A stretch of DNA of 21,046 nt, taken from JAMOQA01 sp964420365. Its GTDB lineage: Bacteria; Acidobacteriota; Polarisedimenticolia; J045. The stretch's first letter is position 1; each line of letters opens with the position of its first letter. Positions 1 through 6,955 of the stretch are shown here, in pieces. The notes under the pieces were generated by a model. That model did not search any database. It was not told the origin of the DNA and saw nothing but the letters and a program-made list of their open reading frames with translations. A program made the translations under genes and the position numbers. The stretch spans positions 1 to 21,046 of the forward strand of contig CAYQTA010000040.1 in assembly GCA_964420365.1 (NCBI GenBank), in the 5' to 3' direction.

Positions 1-413
1 GGCTGGCGTGGTGGGCGTACGGGAACGACATGGCGCGGGCGCGGGCGCTGGCGCCGCGGTTCGCGTACGTGCGCCGGCTGCTGCACCGCAAGTGGTTCGT
101 GGACGAGCTGTACGGGAAGCTGGTGCTGAAGCCGTTCTACGGCCTGTGCCACTTCTTCCACGGGTTCGACGTGTGGGTGGTCGACGGGGCGGTCAACGGG
201 ACCGCGCGGGCGACCCTCGCGCTTTCCCACCTGAAGGCGGCGATCGATCGCTACGTGGTCGACCTGGGCGTGAACGCCGTCGGGTGGTTCGTCCGGCTGG
301 GCGGCGCCGTGATGCGGCGTCTCCAGGCCGGCTACGTCCAGTCGTACGCGGCGTTCCTCGTGCTCGGCAGCTTCCTGCTGCTGGCCGTCTACATGCTGAT
401 CAACCGTCCGTAG
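1..413 (+). CDS. nuoL: NADH-quinone oxidoreductase subunit L, C-terminal fragment
   Basis: This is the 3' end of an open frame that enters from the left edge; the first full codon is at position 3. NuoL is the distal antiporter-like subunit of respiratory complex I in the cytoplasmic membrane and couples quinone reduction to proton translocation. About 136 residues are visible. They contain the typical NuoL C-terminal pattern, with a basic stretch leading into VDELYGKLVLKPFY and a final hydrophobic helix ending in LLLAVYMLINRP. The antiporter core and the long lateral helix region lie mostly outside the window. The stop at 411-413 is 22 bp before nuoM, as expected in a nuoL-M-N operon. The identification rests on both the tail sequence and the operon order. 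Confidence 0.88.
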   Translation, partial: LAWWAYGNDMARARALAPRFAYVRRLLHRKWFVDELYGKLVLKPFYGLCHFFHGFDVWVVDGAVNGTARATLALSHLKAAIDRYVVDLGVNAVGWFVRLGGAVMRRLQAGYVQSYAAFLVLGSFLLLAVYMLINRP

Positions 414-435
414 GACGCATGGGGTCAAGGCGCAG

Positions 436-2097
436 ATGCTGACGAACCTGCCGATCCTGACGATCATCACCTTCCTGCCGCTGGTGGCGGCGCTCTTCAT
501 CGTCTTCTTCGTGCCGAAGAAGAACGAGAAGGCGATCATTCACATCGCCACCTGGGTGGCCCTCGTCGACTTCTTCCTCTCGCTGATCCCGCTGTGGAAC
601 TACGATCCGACGAACGGCGGGTTCCAGTTCGTGGAGGCGCATCCCTGGATCCGGGCGCTCGGCGTCCAGTACAAGGTGGGGGTCGACGGGGTGTCGCTGC
701 TGCTCGTCGTCCTGACGACGCTGCTCGGGTTCATCTCGATCCTGAGCTCCTGGACGGCGATCAGGGAGCGGGTCAAGGAGTACTACGTCTTCTTCCTGCT
801 CCTCCAGGTGGGGATGCTGGGGGTGTTCGTCGCCCTCGACCTCTTCCTCTTCTACGTGTTCTGGGAGGTGATGCTCGTCCCGATGTACTTCATCATCGGC
901 GTCTGGGGCGGGCCGCGGAAGCTCTACGCCGCGATCAAGTTCTTCCTCTACACGCTCTTCGGCTCGGTGCTGATGCTGCTCGGGATCATCGCGCTGTACT
1001 TCTTCGCCCACGAGAAGCTGGGGGAGTACACGTTCGACATCGTGCGCCTCCACGAGCTCGGGCCGTACACGGCGATCTGGGGGCTGGGCACCTGGGTCTT
1101 CCTCGCGTTCTTCATCGGGTTCGCGATCAAGGTGCCGATGTTCCCGTTCCACACCTGGTTGCCGGATGCCCACGTGGAGGCCCCGACGGCGGGCTCGGTG
1201 ATCCTGGCCGGCGTCCTGCTGAAGATGGGAACGTACGGTTTCTACCGGTTCAGCGTGCCGATCTTCCCGAAGCAGACGGTGGAGAACGCCTGGTGGCTCT
1301 TCTCGCTGTGCGTGATCGGGATCATCTACGGCGCGATGGTGGCCCTGGTCCAGAAGGACTGGAAGAAGCTGGTCGCCTACTCGTCGGTCAGCCACCTCGG
1401 GATCACGATGATCGGCCTGTTCGCGCTGAACCTGGCCGGCATCAAGGGGTCGGTGCTCCAGATGCTCAACCACGGGATCAGCACCGGCATGCTGTTCCTC
1501 ATCGTCGGAATCGTGTACGAGCGACGGCACACCCGGCTGATCTCCGAGTACGGGGGCCTCGCGAAGGTGATGCCCGTCTTCGCGATCTACTTCATGATCG
1601 CCATGCTTTCCTCCGCGGGGCTGCCGGGCCTGAACGGCTTCATCGGCGAGGTGACGATCCTGATGGGCCTGACCCAGGTCAGCGGGGCGGCCTACTCCTT
1701 CTTCGGCGCGTCGGAGTTCTGGTGGGTCGTGCTCTCCGCGACCGGCATCGTTCTCGGGGCGGCCTACCTGCTCTGGCTCTACCAGCGGACGATGTTCGGC
1801 AAGCTGACGAACCCGAAGAACGAGAACCTGCCGGACCTGACCTGGCGCGAGAAGTGGACCCTGATCCCGCTGATCGTCTGCGCCGTCTGGATCGGGATCT
1901 ACCCGAAGCCGTTCTTCCGGATCATCGAGAAGCCGATCGAGCACCTGGTGATGGACCAGGTGTGGCCGGTGCTGCGGGAATCCGGGGCCGCGGTCGACCT
2001 GCCCACGCCGGAGGAGATGGCGCGGGCGGCCGCCGCGATCCCGGCGGAAGCCCCCGCCGAGGCCCACGGGGCCGAGGCGGAGGGCCACGGGGAGTAG
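436..2097 (+). CDS. nuoM: NADH-quinone oxidoreductase subunit M
   Basis: This 553-residue polytopic membrane protein is one of the three antiporter-like proton channels of complex I. The length is slightly above the usual 490-520 because of an Ala/Glu/His-rich tail after about residue 515. Functional landmarks are visible. The TM5 glutamate is E144 in FWEVMLVPMYF. The TM7 lysine is K232 in FAIKVPMFPFHTWLPDAH, a near-invariant family motif. A further lysine is K263 in VLLKMGTYGFYRF. The ATG at 436 lies 22 bp after nuoL and has only a weak ribosome-binding site, which fits translation coupled to the upstream gene. Product and operon order (L-M-N) leave little doubt. Confidence 0.97.
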   Translation: MLTNLPILTIITFLPLVAALFIVFFVPKKNEKAIIHIATWVALVDFFLSLIPLWNYDPTNGGFQFVEAHPWIRALGVQYKVGVDGVSLLLVVLTTLLGFISILSSWTAIRERVKEYYVFFLLLQVGMLGVFVALDLFLFYVFWEVMLVPMYFIIGVWGGPRKLYAAIKFFLYTLFGSVLMLLGIIALYFFAHEKLGEYTFDIVRLHELGPYTAIWGLGTWVFLAFFIGFAIKVPMFPFHTWLPDAHVEAPTAGSVILAGVLLKMGTYGFYRFSVPIFPKQTVENAWWLFSLCVIGIIYGAMVALVQKDWKKLVAYSSVSHLGITMIGLFALNLAGIKGSVLQMLNHGISTGMLFLIVGIVYERRHTRLISEYGGLAKVMPVFAIYFMIAMLSSAGLPGLNGFIGEVTILMGLTQVSGAAYSFFGASEFWWVVLSATGIVLGAAYLLWLYQRTMFGKLTNPKNENLPDLTWREKWTLIPLIVCAVWIGIYPKPFFRIIEKPIEHLVMDQVWPVLRESGAAVDLPTPEEMARAAAAIPAEAPAEAHGAEAEGHGE

Positions 2098-2103
2098 CGA
2101 GCC

Positions 2104-3669
2104 GTGAGCTTCGATACCGCCCAATACGTCCGGGACCTGGGCTGGCTCCTGCCGGAGCTGTGGCTCACCCTGGCCGGGTTCGTGCTGCTCGCCTTGGCGC
2201 CGTTCGCCCGGGACGCGGCCGCCCGGCGGCGGCTGGCATGGCTCTCCGCCGTCGCCCAGGGGATCACCCTGGTCCTGATGGTTCCCCTTCTCCTTCGGGA
2301 CGGCGTCTTCGGGGCCGCCGGCCCGGATGCGCCGGGAGCGGTCTTCCGGGTCGCCGGGGGACAGCCGCTGCTGGTGATCGACGGCTTCGCCCTGCTCTTC
2401 GGTGGGCTCGTCGTGCTGGCCGGGCTGCTCAGCACCCTGATGGGGATCCGCTTCCTGGAGATCGAGAAGCTGGACCGGGGCGAGTTCCATGCCGTGCTGT
2501 TGTTCGCCGTTCTCGGCGGGATGTTCCTCGTCGCGAGCACCGACTTCATCTCGCTGTTCGTGGGGCTCGAGACGATGTCGCTCTCGGTCTACCTGCTGGT
2601 GGGGTGGGCCCGGGACGACCGGAAGTCGAACGAGGGAGCGCTGAAGTACTTCCTGCTGGGAGCGCTGGCGTCCGGGTTCCTGCTGTACGGGATGTCCCTC
2701 GTCTACGGGGCGACCGGGTCGACCAACCTGTTCGGGATCGCGGCGGCGATCGGGGACCTGGCCGCGGGGCATGCCGGGCCGTTCCTGCTGGTCGGCCTGC
2801 TGCTCCTCGTCGTCGGCGTGGGGTTCAAGATGGCCGCCGTCCCGTTCCACATGTGGACGCCGGATGCCTACGAGGGAGCCCCGACCCTGGTCACGGCCTT
2901 CATGAGCACGGCGGTGAAGACGGCGGCGTTCGGGTTCGGCCTGCGGCTGTTCCTGGTCGGTTTCCCGGCCGCCGGGATGGCACGGGAGTGGACGCTGCTC
3001 TTCGCCCTGCTCGCCGCCCTGTCGATGACCCTCGGGAACTGGGTCGCCCTGCTGCAGGACAATATCAAGCGGCTCCTCGCCTATTCCTCGATCGCCCACG
3101 CGGGCTACATGCTGCTCGGCCTGGTGGCGGTGGGGGCGGTCCTGGCGGGCGAGATCCCGGCGGGGCTGCGATCGACCGTGCTCGAGTGGGGCCAGGTCTC
3201 GGTCATCCTGTACGCGATCGCCTACACCTTCACGAACCTCGGTGCCTTTGCCCTGGTCGTGATGATGCGGCGGGGCAGGATCGCCGGGGACCGGGTGGAC
3301 GACTTCTCGGGGCTCGCCCGGAGGCGTCCCCTCTACGCGGCGATCATGACGATCTTCCTCCTGTCCCTCGGGGGGATCCCGGCGACGGCCGGGTTCGTCG
3401 GGAAGTACTGGCTCTTCTCGGCGATCCTCGAGGCAGGGTACGGTTGGCTTGCCCTGGTGGCCGTGGTGAACAGCGCGGTCTCCCTCTACTACTACCTGCG
3501 GATCGTCGTCCGGATGTACATGGCGCCGCCGGTGGTGGAGGAGCCGTATGCCGTGACCCCGGCCCTGGCCGCGACCGTGGCCATCGCGCTGGCGGGCGTG
3601 CTGGTCCTGGGCCTGCTGCCCCAGCCGTTCCTCGACCTGGTGGCCGGGACGCTGCTCCTCGGCCCCTGA
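2104..3669 (+). CDS. nuoN: NADH-quinone oxidoreductase subunit N
   Basis: This 521-residue protein is the third antiporter-like subunit of complex I, with about 14 hydrophobic helices. Key residues are E156 in FVGLETMSLSVYLLVG, K242 in GFKMAAVPFHMWTPDAYEGAP and K272 in STAVKTAAF, all at positions expected for a proton half-channel. The start is GTG at 2104, six bases after the nuoM stop, with a GGGGAG ribosome-binding site inside the end of nuoM (about 2090-2095). The conserved PFHMW-PDAYEGAP stretch distinguishes NuoN from NuoL and NuoM. It closes the nuo operon; F0 ATP synthase genes follow on the same strand. Confidence 0.97.
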   Translation: MSFDTAQYVRDLGWLLPELWLTLAGFVLLALAPFARDAAARRRLAWLSAVAQGITLVLMVPLLLRDGVFGAAGPDAPGAVFRVAGGQPLLVIDGFALLFGGLVVLAGLLSTLMGIRFLEIEKLDRGEFHAVLLFAVLGGMFLVASTDFISLFVGLETMSLSVYLLVGWARDDRKSNEGALKYFLLGALASGFLLYGMSLVYGATGSTNLFGIAAAIGDLAAGHAGPFLLVGLLLLVVGVGFKMAAVPFHMWTPDAYEGAPTLVTAFMSTAVKTAAFGFGLRLFLVGFPAAGMAREWTLLFALLAALSMTLGNWVALLQDNIKRLLAYSSIAHAGYMLLGLVAVGAVLAGEIPAGLRSTVLEWGQVSVILYAIAYTFTNLGAFALVVMMRRGRIAGDRVDDFSGLARRRPLYAAIMTIFLLSLGGIPATAGFVGKYWLFSAILEAGYGWLALVAVVNSAVSLYYYLRIVVRMYMAPPVVEEPYAVTPALAATVAIALAGVLVLGLLPQPFLDLVAGTLLLGP

Positions 3670-3672
3670 CCC

Positions 3673-4011
3673 ATGGGCCGACCCCGAGAACCCGACCGGG
3701 CGCCGGGGAAGGGGTCGGGGAGGCGCCCCTTTGCGGGGAGGGAGGAATCTGCTAGCATTCCGCGCTCCGGTGCCGGGCGCCGGGAGGAGGGGGGTCCAGC
3801 CTTCCAGCAGGTGCTGCGGCAGGCCGGGCCGTACCTGAATGCCTCCTGGACGATGACGGCGGCGCTGCTGCTCGGGCTCGCCCTCGGGTGGTGGCTGGAC
3901 CGGAGGCTGGGCACGGAACCCTGGCTGATGCTCCTCGGGATCCTCCTGGGGATCGTCGTCGGGATGTACGAGATCGCCCGGGTGGCCTTTCCCCCGCGGG
4001 GGAAGGGATGA
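3673..4011 (+). CDS. AtpZ/AtpI-like small membrane protein of the ATP synthase operon
   Basis: This small hydrophobic protein has two transmembrane helices and the family pattern LGLALGWWLDRRLGTEPWLMLLGILLGIVVGMYEIARV. AtpZ/AtpI proteins sit at the head of F-type ATP synthase operons and are linked to c-ring assembly or Mg2+/Ca2+ transport. The frame is open from ATG 3673 (112 residues). However, the first 46 codons are Arg/Pro/Gly-rich, use A or T at the third position far more often than the rest, and contain a promoter-like element. The true start is therefore probably downstream; the GTG at 3811 gives 66 residues with all of the family core. The stop overlaps the next start (ATGA at 4008-4011), indicating translational coupling. 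Confidence 0.8.
   Translation: MGRPREPDRAPGKGSGRRPFAGREESASIPRSGAGRREEGGPAFQQVLRQAGPYLNASWTMTAALLLGLALGWWLDRRLGTEPWLMLLGILLGIVVGMYEIARVAFPPRGKG
3730..3758 (+). promoter_or_regulatory. Possible sigma-70-type promoter of the F0 ATP synthase genes
   Basis: TTTGCG (3730-3735), 17 bases, then TAGCAT (3753-3758). The -10 matches TATAAT at four of six positions and the spacing is standard; the -35 is poor. It lies between nuoN and the conserved part of the AtpZ-like gene, where codon use is least gene-like. If real, F0 genes can be transcribed separately from nuo. Weak evidence on its own. Confidence 0.35.
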
Positions 4012-4298
4012 CCGGGTGGGCCGCCTTCCTGGGGGCGCTCCTCGCCAGCGTGGCGGGGGGCCTCCTCGTGGAGGCGCTGGTGCGGTTGCCACGGGAGCCG
4101 TTCGCCCTCCAGATGCGGCGGCGGGGGCTCCGGATGACCGGGAGGATCGTGGTCGTCCTGGTCGTGGTTGCCGCCCTGGTGGGAGCCGGTGGCGCTTCGC
4201 CCCTCGCGAGCGCGGGGGGAGCGCTGCTCGGGTGGCTGCTGGTGGCGGGCCGGGAGGCCCGCACGGTGGTGCGACCGGACGGAGGCGACGGGGAATGA
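4008..4298 (+). CDS. Small AtpI-like membrane protein in the F0 operon
   Basis: This 96-residue protein has about three hydrophobic segments: residues 4-25 (AAFLGALLASVAGGLLVEALV), 45-62 (RIVVVLVVVAALVGAGGA) and 65-80. They are separated by a basic loop around 28-43. Length, topology and position between atpZ and atpB match the subunit-I (AtpI) slot of F-type ATP synthase operons, whose members vary widely in sequence and may assist c-ring assembly. I do not see a decisive motif, so the assignment rests on context. It overlaps both neighbours by four bases (ATGA at 4008-4011 and 4295-4298), so the three genes are translationally coupled. Confidence 0.65.
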   Translation: MTGWAAFLGALLASVAGGLLVEALVRLPREPFALQMRRRGLRMTGRIVVVLVVVAALVGAGGASPLASAGGALLGWLLVAGREARTVVRPDGGDGE

Positions 4299-5137
4299 TC
4301 CTGGCGAGCACGGGTGGCGGCACCCTGGACGTGGGGGAGGTCATCCTCGGCCACGTGGCCAATCACCCGTGGCCCATCCTCGGGCTCAGCAAGCACGTCC
4401 TGATGATGCTGATCGCCGCGGTGGTGGTGATCCTCTTCGCCCGGGCCGCGGCCCGCGGTTACGACGAGGATGGCGTACCCCGTTCCCTCGCGGCGAAGAT
4501 GCTCGACCCGTTCGTCGAGCACTTCTACCGCGACATCGCGCTCGCCCACGTGGGCGAGGAGTACGCGCGCAGGGTCACCCCGCTGCTGCTCAACTTCTTC
4601 TTCTTCATCCTCACGTGCAACCTGCTGGGGTTGATCCCCTTCTTCGAGACGATCGCCGCCGCGTGCCGGCTGATGGGGATCGACGTGCCGCTCGTCTTCA
4701 CCGTCGTGCATGGCGGGACGACCGCCACCGGCAACTACAACGTGACGATGACCCTGGCGACGATCACCTTCTTCGCGATCATCCTCTACGGGTCCCTGAA
4801 GTTCGGGGTACTGCGGCACTTCTCGCACCTCGCGCCCCCGGGAATCGTCTGGCCGGTCCGGTTCGGGATGCTGGTCCCGATCGAGATCCTCTCGATGTTC
4901 GTCAAGCCGTTCGCCCTCACCATGCGACTCGCGGCGAACATGACGGCCGGCCACATGGGGCTTCTCGCGCTCCTGATGATGCCGATGATCGTCGGCAAGG
5001 TGGCCGTGGGGGTGCCGTCGGTCGCCCTGGCGATCGGCATCTCTCTCCTGGAGATCATCGTCTGCTTCGTGCAGGCATACGTGTTCGCGCTGCTTTCGGG
5101 AGTGTTCATCGGAATGGCCCTGCACCCGCACCACTGA
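4295..5137 (+). CDS. atpB: F0F1 ATP synthase subunit a
   Basis: This 280-residue membrane stator subunit forms the two proton half-channels beside the c-ring. The signature segment MRLAANMTAGHMG contains the essential arginine (R211), followed by H220. Other channel landmarks are E196 in VPIEILSMFVKPFALTM and the C-terminal LLEIIVCFVQAYVFALLSGVFIG with Q260. The N-terminal region includes the family's LLNFFFFILTCNLLGLIPF helix, ending in the characteristic N-L-L-G-L-I-P-F. The ATG at 4295 overlaps the preceding stop, which fixes the start. It is followed after 69 bases by atpE. Confidence 0.97.
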   Translation: MILASTGGGTLDVGEVILGHVANHPWPILGLSKHVLMMLIAAVVVILFARAAARGYDEDGVPRSLAAKMLDPFVEHFYRDIALAHVGEEYARRVTPLLLNFFFFILTCNLLGLIPFFETIAAACRLMGIDVPLVFTVVHGGTTATGNYNVTMTLATITFFAIILYGSLKFGVLRHFSHLAPPGIVWPVRFGMLVPIEILSMFVKPFALTMRLAANMTAGHMGLLALLMMPMIVGKVAVGVPSVALAIGISLLEIIVCFVQAYVFALLSGVFIGMALHPHH

Positions 5138-5206
5138 CCCTCGCGGGTCGGGCGGGTCCACCAGGACGCCGGAGCCCGGTGCTGCCGGCGGGAGGGACGA
5201 GACAAG

Positions 5207-5533
5207 ATGCGGAAGTTCGTCAAGGTCACCGGTCTGATGCTGGTTCTGTTCATGTTCCTCGCCCCGACCAGCCTCGCCTTCGCGGCCGAGGAGGGTGCCG
5301 CCGCCGCCGGCGCCATCGACCTCGCGAAGATCGGCGCCGCCCTGGGCGCGGGCCTGGTCGTGATCGGCGCCGGGCTCGGGATCGGGAAGTTCGCCTCGGC
5401 CGCCGCGGAGGCGATCGGGCGCCAGCCGTCCGCCGCGAAGGACATCACGGGCGCGGTCAACCTGCCCCTCTTCCTCCTGGAGGGAGTGGCGATCATCGGC
5501 CTCGTCGTCTGCATCCTCGCGATCGTGATGTAG
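5207..5533 (+). CDS. atpE: F0F1 ATP synthase subunit c with N-terminal leader
   Basis: This 108-residue proteolipid is about 30 longer than a typical c subunit. Residues 1-27 look like a cleavable signal peptide (MRKFVKV, a hydrophobic core, then AFA before AEEG). The mature part is the usual hairpin: helix 1 with GAGLGIGKF, the polar loop R72-Q73-P74, and helix 2 with the ion-carrying glutamate E92 in LPLFLLEGVAIIGLV. The helix-1 position that is Gln in sodium-type rings is Ile here, and Gly-Val follow E92 instead of Ser-Thr, which favours protons. A GGAGGG ribosome-binding site lies about ten bases before ATG 5207. The helix-1 glycine repeat stops after G60 (F62 and S64 replace later glycines). 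Confidence 0.95.
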   Translation: MRKFVKVTGLMLVLFMFLAPTSLAFAAEEGAAAAGAIDLAKIGAALGAGLVVIGAGLGIGKFASAAAEAIGRQPSAAKDITGAVNLPLFLLEGVAIIGLVVCILAIVM

Positions 5534-5555
5534 CGGCGGGGACGGAGAGCGATCG

Positions 5556-6128
5556 ATGACCCCCCTGCCGCTCGCACTGCTCGCGGTCGACGAGGCGGAG
5601 CACGCCGCCGCGGACCTGCTCCTGCGGCCGGACCCGGGCCTCTGGATCTGGACCCTCCTGGTCTTCCTCGGGGTGCTGTTCATCCTGTGGAAGTGGGGAT
5701 GGGGCATGATGCTCGACGCCCTCGATCGGCGTGACCTGGCGATCCGCGGGGCGATCGAGGAGGCCCGCAGGGAACGGGAGGAGGCGGAGCGGCTGCTCGC
5801 CGAGCACCGGGCGCTCCTCGAGAAGACCCGGCGGGAGACCGCCGAGATGCTGGCGACCGCCCAGCAGGAGGCCGCGAGGGAGCGCCAGCGGATCGTCGAG
5901 GAAGCACGGGCCGAGTACGAGAAGATCCTGGCCCGCGGCCGGGAGCAGGTCGCCCAGGAGGCGGCCCGCGCCCGGGCCGAGATCCGCCGCGAGGTGGCCG
6001 ATCTCGTGCTCCTCGCCGCGTCGCGCCTGCTCCGGAAGACCCTCGACGACGCGGAGCACCGGCGCCTCGCCGAGGAGTTCGTCGCCGAGCTCGAGGGGTA
6101 CCGGGGCGGCGACCTGCCCCGGGCCTGA
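5556..6128 (+). CDS. atpF: F0F1 ATP synthase subunit b
   Basis: This 190-residue peripheral-stalk subunit has one membrane helix at about residues 29-47 (LWIWTLLVFLGVLFILW). A long, highly charged helix follows (about 55-175, rich in EARREREEAERLLAEHR-type repeats) and would form the coiled-coil stalk that holds F1. The LDRRDLAIRGAIEEAR stretch just after the membrane helix is a common b-subunit pattern. The start at ATG 5556 has GGAGAG about six bases upstream. It is the last gene of the cluster: atpH, atpA, atpG, atpD and atpC do not follow. A strong hairpin lies 16 bases downstream. Confidence 0.95.
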   Translation: MTPLPLALLAVDEAEHAAADLLLRPDPGLWIWTLLVFLGVLFILWKWGWGMMLDALDRRDLAIRGAIEEARREREEAERLLAEHRALLEKTRRETAEMLATAQQEAARERQRIVEEARAEYEKILARGREQVAQEAARARAEIRREVADLVLLAASRLLRKTLDDAEHRRLAEEFVAELEGYRGGDLPRA

Positions 6129-6144
6129 CCGGGACCATGATCGG

Positions 6145-6175
6145 GGCCCGTCCGCGGTCGATCCGCGGACGGGCC
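6145..6175. terminator. Bidirectional terminator hairpin
   Basis: Perfect 13-bp inverted repeat (GGCCCGTCCGCGG and its complement) around a five-base loop, TCGAT. It sits in the 61-bp gap between convergent genes atpF (+) and the B3/4-domain gene (-), so it can serve both strands. There is no real T-run (only TCGTCGT on the + side), as is common at this GC content. Confidence 0.7.
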
Positions 6176-6189
6176 TCGTCGTACCCGGG

Positions 6190-6858
6190 TCAGGGCAGGA
6201 CGGCGGCCAGGGCGCGTCCGCCCAGGTGGCTCTCGACCCGCTCCCGGAGCCAGGCGGCCCAGCGATCGAGAAGCGCGATGTCGGTGTCGGTGGGTGCGAA
6301 CATCGCGTAGAGCAGGTTCCGGCTCGTCTCGTCGACCGCCGTCCGGGCGGAGTCTGCCGAGGGATTGCCGAACGGTCCGTCCCGGTCCGCGAGGACGAGC
6401 CTCCCCCCGAGGTGGATCTCGGGCCGGCGGATCCCGGGATACGTCTCTCCCTCGCGTCCCAGGCGGAGGACGATCTCCTCGCCGGCGATCCGGGCGGTGT
6501 CGTACAGGCCGACCGGGAACCCGGAGAGGATCGCCCACAGGTTCCCGAGGTCGACGGCAGGGTGGACGCGGGGGAAGGGAGCCCCCCGCAGGAGACGTCG
6601 AAGCAGGGCCTCGGGGCTCGGTCGACGCTTCGTCGGGTCGATGCCGATCGCCCGGTAGAGTGCCCGGGCGGGTCGCAGGTGCGGGATCTCGCCGGCGGTA
6701 CGCCCGGCGTACCGGGTGCGCAGATCCTCGACGGCCCGCTCGATCTCGAGGTCGAGGGCGTCCGCCCGGGCCGGGACGATTCCCCGGGCCTCGACGAGGG
6801 CGAGGGAGACGAGGTCGCGCACGTCCTCGTCCCGTCGAACACGCTCGATCCAGGTCAT
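6190..6858 (-). CDS. Solo B3/4-domain (PheT-like) protein
   Basis: This 222-residue protein is similar to the B3/B4 domain of the phenylalanyl-tRNA synthetase beta chain, found here as a stand-alone protein (COG3382-type family). Recognisable family segments run in order: PHLRPARALYRAIGIDPTKRRPSPEALLRR, then VDLGNLWAILSGFPVGLYD, then a GETYPGIRRPEIHLGG-like turn, GPFGNPSADSARTAVDE, and a final LLYAMFAPTD. In the synthetase this domain carries the editing site; the solo proteins may act on misacylated tRNA, but their role is not settled. Two ATGs occur close together. GGAGG sits right against the first (6864) and seven bases before the second (6858), so I prefer 6858. The gene is convergent with atpF and divergent from the kinase gene. 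Confidence 0.85.
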   Translation of the reverse strand: MTWIERVRRDEDVRDLVSLALVEARGIVPARADALDLEIERAVEDLRTRYAGRTAGEIPHLRPARALYRAIGIDPTKRRPSPEALLRRLLRGAPFPRVHPAVDLGNLWAILSGFPVGLYDTARIAGEEIVLRLGREGETYPGIRRPEIHLGGRLVLADRDGPFGNPSADSARTAVDETSRNLLYAMFAPTDTDIALLDRWAAWLRERVESHLGGRALAAVLP

Positions 6859-6879
6859 CGGCATCCCTCCTTCCGGCGA

Positions 6880-6908
6880 TTGCCGCCGCCCCCCGCATCA
6901 TGAATAAT
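6880..6908 (+). promoter_or_regulatory. Probable sigma-70-type promoter of the kinase operon
   Basis: TTGCCG (6880-6885), 17 bases, then AATAAT (6903-6908), five of six matches to TATAAT. It lies in the 97-bp gap between divergent genes, in the only AT-rich patch nearby, and 48 bp before the kinase ATG (6956). Confidence 0.45.
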
Positions 6909-6925
6909 CGCGGCGAACGTTCCAA
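6897..6925 (-). promoter_or_regulatory. Possible promoter of the B3/4-domain gene
   Basis: Read on the minus strand: TTGGAA (6925-6920), 17 bases, then CATGAT (6902-6897, four of six to TATAAT). It overlaps the kinase-operon promoter, so the two would compete for polymerase. The match is weak and position is the main support. Confidence 0.25.
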
Positions 6926-6955
6926 CCGGTCCCGCGCCGCGGGACGACGGAGCCG

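Noticed and set aside
594..3755. Long plus-strand frame overlapping nuoM and nuoN
   Set aside because: Arg/Gly/Asp-rich out-of-frame translation of two clear nuo genes; no start signal or family match.
400..4362. Very long open frame on the minus strand across the nuo and atp genes
   Set aside because: It is opposite well-identified membrane-protein genes, and its product is Pro/Arg/His/Gln-rich with no family features. Long antisense frames are expected at this GC content because stop codons are rare.
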